A stretch of 17,691 nucleotides of DNA from an uncultured archaeon A07HN63 (lineage in GTDB: Archaea; Halobacteriota; Halobacteria; Halobacteriales; Haloferacaceae): the NCBI GenBank assembly GCA_000496215.1, contig KI543219.1:107906-125596 (forward strand), given 5' to 3'. Every line of letters begins with the position of its first letter. The stretch's first letter is position 1. The position numbers were made by a program, and so were the translations under genes. Below the pieces are notes generated by a model. It saw nothing but the letters and a program-made list of their open reading frames with translations. It ran no database searches and was not told the origin of the DNA. This document shows positions 14,184 through 17,691 of this stretch, piece by piece.

Positions 14184-14684
14184 ATGACCAATGTGAGTCG
14201 GCGGCAGGTGCTTGCGGCGACGGGTGTCGGACTTGGTATCGCAACTGCCGGCTGTACAGGAACCGGGAGTGGTGAGGAACGGTCGGCGACAGTGTTTCTC
14301 CAGCAGTCAGAGGAGGCACGAGCCGAACTCCAGCGAGAGGGACAGCAACTCAGACAGCAGTTGCAAAGCGGGAACATCACCCGGCAGGAGTTCAGGTCAC
14401 AGGTATCAGAGCTGCAGTCGGAACTCAACGAGGAGCTCGAAGAGAGCGCGCGGACCGAGGCCGAATCGCTCGGCCTGACCGTCGAGGACTCGATAACTGC
14501 GCAGGGGAGTCCTCCCCTGTTGCTCGTGTCCGGATCGCCGGACGCACTACTCGACTACGTAGATCTGGATATCGTCAACGCCGTCAGCAGTGCTGACCGG
14601 TTCGAGGAGATTCAGCAGCAACAGCAGCAACAGCAACAACAACAGCAAACACAGGCGAATCAGACCGCCCAGCAGAGCGGCTAA
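14184..14684 (+). CDS. Tat-exported lipoprotein with coiled coil and poly-Gln tail
   Basis: 166-aa secreted protein. The N terminus has the twin arginine (SRRQVL, Arg6-Arg7), a short hydrophobic stretch and the lipobox TAGC with Cys24, so it is probably exported folded by Tat and lipid-anchored outside the cell. Residues about 35-90 are rich in Glu, Gln, Arg and Leu (EEARAELQREGQQLRQQL, SELQSELNEELEE) and should form a coiled coil. A small alpha/beta-like part follows (LLLVSGSPDALLDYVDLD). The C terminus carries 12 consecutive Gln, then TQANQTAQQSG. Function is unknown. The tail is encoded by a CAG/CAA microsatellite, listed separately. Confidence 0.85.
   Translation: MTNVSRRQVLAATGVGLGIATAGCTGTGSGEERSATVFLQQSEEARAELQREGQQLRQQLQSGNITRQEFRSQVSELQSELNEELEESARTEAESLGLTVEDSITAQGSPPLLLVSGSPDALLDYVDLDIVNAVSSADRFEEIQQQQQQQQQQQQTQANQTAQQSG
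14613..14648 (+). repeat. CAG/CAA codon repeat encoding 12 glutamines
   Basis: Twelve successive CAR codons (seven CAA/CAG switches, no other codon) lie near the 3' end of the lipoprotein gene. The mixture of both Gln codons suggests selection for glutamine rather than pure slippage, but length variation between strains is likely. Confidence 0.9.
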
Positions 14685-14691
14685 TCAGGAT

Positions 14692-14728
14692 CGGTTGCAC
14701 AGCAACCGTCTCGACACCGGTCTTTTTT
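14692..14728 (+). terminator. Hairpin and T-tract after the lipoprotein gene
   Basis: CGGTTGC, loop ACA, GCAACCG make a perfect 7-bp stem 8 nt after the stop. A run of six T follows at 14723-14728. Archaeal termination depends mainly on the T-tract. The same T-run is about 28 nt before the next ATG, so it may instead act as that gene's TATA-like element. Confidence 0.45.
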
Positions 14729-14753
14729 GCGTCCGCCGCGCCGACTGCGAACG

Positions 14754-16865
14754 ATGACCGATCCACTCAGTCGCAACCGACTGGCCGACGAGGGCAGCCC
14801 CTATCTCCAGCAACACGAGGACAACCCAGTTAACTGGCAACCGTGGGACGACACCGCACTCGACGCGGCCAGCGAGGAGAACAAACCGATCTTTCTCTCG
14901 ATCGGCTACTCCGCCTGCCACTGGTGTCACGTCATGGAGGAGGAGAGCTTTCAGGACGAGGCGGTCGCCCAGCGTCTCAACGACAACTTCGTCCCGATCA
15001 AGGTCGACCGCGAGGAACGCCCCGATATCGATAGCATCTATATGCGGATCTGCCAGCGCGTCACCGGCCGCGGCGGGTGGCCGCTGTCGGCGTGGCTCAC
15101 GCCCGACGGCAAGCCGTTCTACATTGGGACCTACTTTCCGAAGGATCCCAAGGGCCAGATGCCAGGGTTTCTGGACCTCCTCGGCAAGATCAGCGATTCC
15201 TGGAGCGACCCCGAGGACCGCGCCGAGATGAAGCAACGCGCCGAGCAGTGGACCGACGCGGCACGCGACGCCTACGAGACGCCGGACCACGACGGCGAGA
15301 GCGAGGCCCCCGGCGACGACGTCCTCGACAGCGCGGTGCGAACGGCACTCCGGTCGGTCGACGACGAGTACGGCGGCTTCGGCTCCGACGGGCCGAAGTT
15401 CCCACAGCCGGGACGGCTCGATCTACTCCTGCGCGCGGCCGGCCGCTCCGGCAGCGACCCCGCACGCACCGCGGCGACGGCGACGCTGGACGCGATGGCA
15501 AACGGCGGGCTCTACGACCACCTCGGCGGCGGATTTCACCGGTATGCGACCGACCGCGACTGGACGGTCCCGCACTTCGAGAAGATGCTCTACGACAACG
15601 CCGGGCTCCCGCCGCTGTATCTAGCCGGCGATCAGTTGACCAACAGCGACCGATACACCGCGGTCGTCGAGGAAACATTCGAATTCGTCGAACGCGAACT
15701 CACCCATCCCGACGGCGGCTTCTACAGCACCCTCGACGCCCGCAGCGGCGACGAGGAGGGTAGCTTCTACGTCTGGACCCCGAGCGAGGTCCACGGGTTG
15801 CTCGACGAGCCGGCCGCGACGCTGTTCTGTGAGCGGTTCGGAATCACCGAGTCGGGTAACTTCGAGCGGGGCACAACCGTCCTGACGATATCGGCGAGCG
15901 TTGCGGAACTGGCCGACGAGCACGATCTGTCGGTCAGGGATGTCGAAGCCGAGCTGTCGGAGGCCCACGAGACACTGTTTGCGGCCCGCGAGGAGCGGAC
16001 CCGGCCGCCACGCGACGAGAAGGTGCTGGCCGGCTGGAACGGGATGATGATCTCGGCGTACGCGGACGCCGCCCGCGTTCTCGATCCCGACTACGCCGAA
16101 CCGGCCCGCGAAGCCCTCGATTTCGTCACAGACAATCTGCTCGATAGCGATACCGGCCGTCTCCAACGGCGGTTTATCGACGGCGACACGGCTGGCGAGG
16201 GGTATCTGGAGGATTACGCCTTCCTCGCCCGCGGGGCGTTCGATCTCTATCAGGCAACAGGTGATGTTGAGCCGCTGGGAGTCGCGCTTACCCTCGCCGA
16301 CACCATCGTTGACGCCTTCTGGGACGCGGACGACGGCACGATCTACTTCACAGCAGACGACGGCGAGGAACTGGTCACGCGTCCACAGGAACTCACCGAT
16401 AGCTCGACGCCGTCGAGTCTCGGTGCGGCCACCGATCTGCTCTGTGTGCTCGATGGGTTCGTTCCCGACGCCGACTATCGCGAGATCGCCGGGAGCGTGC
16501 TGGCGACACACGCCGACCGGATCACCGGCAACCCGCTCCAGCACGTCTCGCTCACGCTGGCCGCCGACCGCTACGCCAACGGCGGCGCGGAGCTGACTAT
16601 CGCGGCCGACGAACTGCCGGCTGACTGGCGGGAGACGCTGGGCGACCGCTATCTGCCGAGTGTCACGCTTGCCCGGCGGCCGCCAACCGAAGCGGGGCTT
16701 CAGGGCTGGCTCGACGAACTCGAACTGGACAGCGCGCCGCCTGTCTGGGCCGACCGCGACGCCGACGATGGCGAGCCGACGGTGTATGCCTGCGAGTCGT
16801 TCACCTGCTCGCCGCCGAAGACAGCTATCGAGCCTGCTCTGGAGTGGCTACAGCATAACCGGTGA
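14754..16865 (+). CDS. Thioredoxin-domain protein of the YyaL/SSP411 (DUF255) family
   Basis: 703-aa cytosolic protein related to bacterial YyaL and mammalian SPATA20. The N-terminal domain (about 1-165) starts NRLADEGSPYLQQHEDNPVNW and carries the redox-like motif GYSACHWCHVM with Cys55-x-x-Cys58, then VDREERPDID and GGWPLSAWLTPDGKPF. The remainder forms an alpha/alpha-barrel related to glycosidase or epimerase folds (GGLYDHLGGGFHRYATD, PHFEKMLYDNAGL, EKVLAGWNGMMISA). The end has another cysteine pair in ACESFTCSPP. The enzymatic role is not established in any organism I know of; a thiol-disulfide or sugar-related function is only suggested by folds. The ATG at 14754 matches the family N terminus. 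Confidence 0.95.
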   Translation: MTDPLSRNRLADEGSPYLQQHEDNPVNWQPWDDTALDAASEENKPIFLSIGYSACHWCHVMEEESFQDEAVAQRLNDNFVPIKVDREERPDIDSIYMRICQRVTGRGGWPLSAWLTPDGKPFYIGTYFPKDPKGQMPGFLDLLGKISDSWSDPEDRAEMKQRAEQWTDAARDAYETPDHDGESEAPGDDVLDSAVRTALRSVDDEYGGFGSDGPKFPQPGRLDLLLRAAGRSGSDPARTAATATLDAMANGGLYDHLGGGFHRYATDRDWTVPHFEKMLYDNAGLPPLYLAGDQLTNSDRYTAVVEETFEFVERELTHPDGGFYSTLDARSGDEEGSFYVWTPSEVHGLLDEPAATLFCERFGITESGNFERGTTVLTISASVAELADEHDLSVRDVEAELSEAHETLFAAREERTRPPRDEKVLAGWNGMMISAYADAARVLDPDYAEPAREALDFVTDNLLDSDTGRLQRRFIDGDTAGEGYLEDYAFLARGAFDLYQATGDVEPLGVALTLADTIVDAFWDADDGTIYFTADDGEELVTRPQELTDSSTPSSLGAATDLLCVLDGFVPDADYREIAGSVLATHADRITGNPLQHVSLTLAADRYANGGAELTIAADELPADWRETLGDRYLPSVTLARRPPTEAGLQGWLDELELDSAPPVWADRDADDGEPTVYACESFTCSPPKTAIEPALEWLQHNR

Positions 16866-16952
16866 GGTCGAGACGTACTGGTCGCCAACACGGCCGATTT
16901 CGGTGATCGAGGTCTCGATACCGAGTCCCGCTGACGAGCCGCAACGACGCGA

Positions 16953-16959
16953 TTTATAT
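16953..16959 (+). promoter_or_regulatory. TATA-box promoter for the antiporter
   Basis: TTTATAT, a near-consensus archaeal TATA box, lies about 26 nt before the ATG-TAG at 16981 and about 69-72 nt before the antiporter ATG. This implies a leader of roughly 43 nt. Confidence 0.65.
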
Positions 16960-16986
16960 GTGTTCGCGCGGGCTACACTGATGTAG

Positions 16987-17028
16987 ATGGGTATCGCTCA
17001 TCAGGTGTTACTACCGGAGGTGCCATGA
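16987..17028 (+). CDS. Possible upstream mini-ORF, 13 aa, overlapping the antiporter start
   Basis: ATG at 16987 opens MGIAHQVLLPEVP and stops with the TGA at 17026-17028, overlapping the antiporter ATG as ATGA. It begins almost at the predicted transcription start, so it could be translated as a leaderless ORF and couple to the main gene. The antiporter SD lies within it. Evidence is positional only. Confidence 0.35.
   Translation: MGIAHQVLLPEVP
17016..17022 (+). promoter_or_regulatory. Shine-Dalgarno site for the antiporter
   Basis: GGAGGTG is a strong match to the complement of the 16S 3' end. It is 2 nt before the ATG at 17025 and 5 nt before a second in-frame ATG at 17028, so the second may be the real start. 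SD use is uncommon in a window where most genes look leaderless. Confidence 0.65.
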
Positions 17029-17691
17029 TGATCCCGCTTGTTGGTGAGACTGGCACGAACACGCTGTTGATCGTCGCGGCGATCCTCGGTCTGGGGGTCA
17101 CCTCGCAGGTGCTTGCGGACCGATTTCGTGTTCCCAGCGTCCTGTTTCTGATTCTCTCCGGCGTCGCCGTCGGGCCAAAGGGACTCGCGATTGTCACGCA
17201 GGATGTCTTCGGTGACGCGCTGACGACCATCGTCGGGCTGAGCGTGGCGATCATCGTCTTCGAGGGATCGTTTCATCTCAAACTCGAGAAACTCCGAGAA
17301 TCACCCTCAGCGGCGCTCCGGTTAATCACTGTCGGGGCCGCGATCTCGTTTATCGGAACGACAGTTGCGGTCCGGCTGTTTCTCGGTACCACCTGGGGGA
17401 TCGCAGCGCTTGTCGGTGCCCTGCTTATCGCCACCGGGCCGACGGTCATTACGCCGATCCTAGCGGTCGTGCCGGTCCGTGACCGCGTTGCTGCGGCCCT
17501 CGAAACCGAGGGGATCGTCAACGACGTGACCGCCGCGATTCTCGCGGTTGTCATCTTCAAACTCCTCGCAGCACAGGGGGCGACGCCGGGAGCATATCTC
17601 GCCGACTTCGTCCAACGACTGAGTGTCGGTGTGTTCATCGGCCTCGTTATCTCGGCTATTCTGTGGTTCCTTCTGACCCGAGTGCGGACCC
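17025..17691 (+). CDS. CPA-type cation/proton antiporter, N-terminal part (3' end outside window)
   Basis: The frame is open for 222 codons to the window edge. It encodes at least six hydrophobic segments, starting LLIVAAILGLGVTSQVLADR and RVPSVLFLILSGVAVGP, a typical first helical pair of NhaP/KefB-like antiporters. Later VGLSVAIIVFEGSFHLKL is the third-to-fourth region, TGPTVITPIL corresponds to the ion-site helix, and EGIVNDVTAAILAVVIF has the conserved Asn-Asp pair of CPA1 exchangers. It probably exchanges Na+ (or K+) for H+ across the membrane, consistent with a halophile. Any C-terminal regulatory domain is outside the window. Confidence 0.9.
   Translation, partial: MMIPLVGETGTNTLLIVAAILGLGVTSQVLADRFRVPSVLFLILSGVAVGPKGLAIVTQDVFGDALTTIVGLSVAIIVFEGSFHLKLEKLRESPSAALRLITVGAAISFIGTTVAVRLFLGTTWGIAALVGALLIATGPTVITPILAVVPVRDRVAAALETEGIVNDVTAAILAVVIFKLLAAQGATPGAYLADFVQRLSVGVFIGLVISAILWFLLTRVRT

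Noticed and set aside
15621..16544. 307-aa minus-strand frame
   Set aside because: Antisense to the conserved C-terminal domain of the YyaL-like gene.
1..17691. CRISPR arrays, insertion sequences, rRNA, tRNA or phage genes
   Set aside because: No regularly spaced repeats, transposase or integrase motifs, terminal inverted repeats or tRNA T-loop signatures were seen on either strand.

Overview
The window looks like chromosomal DNA from a haloarchaeon (class Halobacteria). It is GC-rich, and its proteins are strongly acidic with many Asp/Glu. Promoters are archaeal TATA boxes about 26-30 nt before leaderless ATGs. One secreted protein has a twin-arginine lipoprotein signal, and several genes belong to families I know mainly from haloarchaea (DUF63, DUF5787, DUF5797, TFS). 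The genus cannot be fixed from the sequence.

Layout. 1-5740, transport and stress: the 3' end of a TrkH potassium transporter faces an APC amino-acid permease fused to two UspA domains, which is broken by two frameshifts. A divergent single-domain UspA gene follows (one frameshift), then deoC, a DUF63 membrane protein, a possible 52-aa small protein and an intact UspA gene. 5783-6895: a TauE/SafE anion exporter upstream of that UspA gene. 6896-7387: a 490-bp gap with inverted repeats and a hairpin over a start codon. 7388-8686: a small conserved protein and a rhomboid protease, apparently an operon. 8702-9991: an AbgA-like M20 amidohydrolase. 10217-10697: a small membrane-anchored protein, probably frameshifted near its N terminus. 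10709-12186: a Nudix hydrolase and a DUF5787 protein in tandem. 12189-12704: DUF5797. 12839-13776: transcription factor S followed directly by a frameshifted conserved gene. 13798-14091: a small acidic protein. 14184-14684: a Tat lipoprotein ending in a poly-Gln tract. 14754-16865: a YyaL/SSP411-type thioredoxin-domain protein. 17025 to the edge: the start of a CPA-type cation/proton antiporter with an SD sequence and a short upstream ORF.

Most of this is housekeeping. K+ uptake (TrkH), amino-acid uptake with UspA sensing and Na+/H+ exchange fit osmotic and ionic homeostasis in a salt-in cell. TFS rescues stalled RNA polymerase. DeoC handles deoxyribose phosphate. The Nudix hydrolase probably clears dinucleoside polyphosphates.

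Three genes certainly change frame and a fourth probably does, five single-base shifts in all, most explained by one-base indels. Assembly or sequencing error is therefore as likely as true gene decay. The least explained items are the DUF5787 protein (an E-x-K motif plus a C-terminal cysteine cluster, suggestive of an iron-sulfur nuclease), the perfect 10-bp hairpin over the 7388 start codon, and the leaderless mini-ORF whose stop overlaps the antiporter start.
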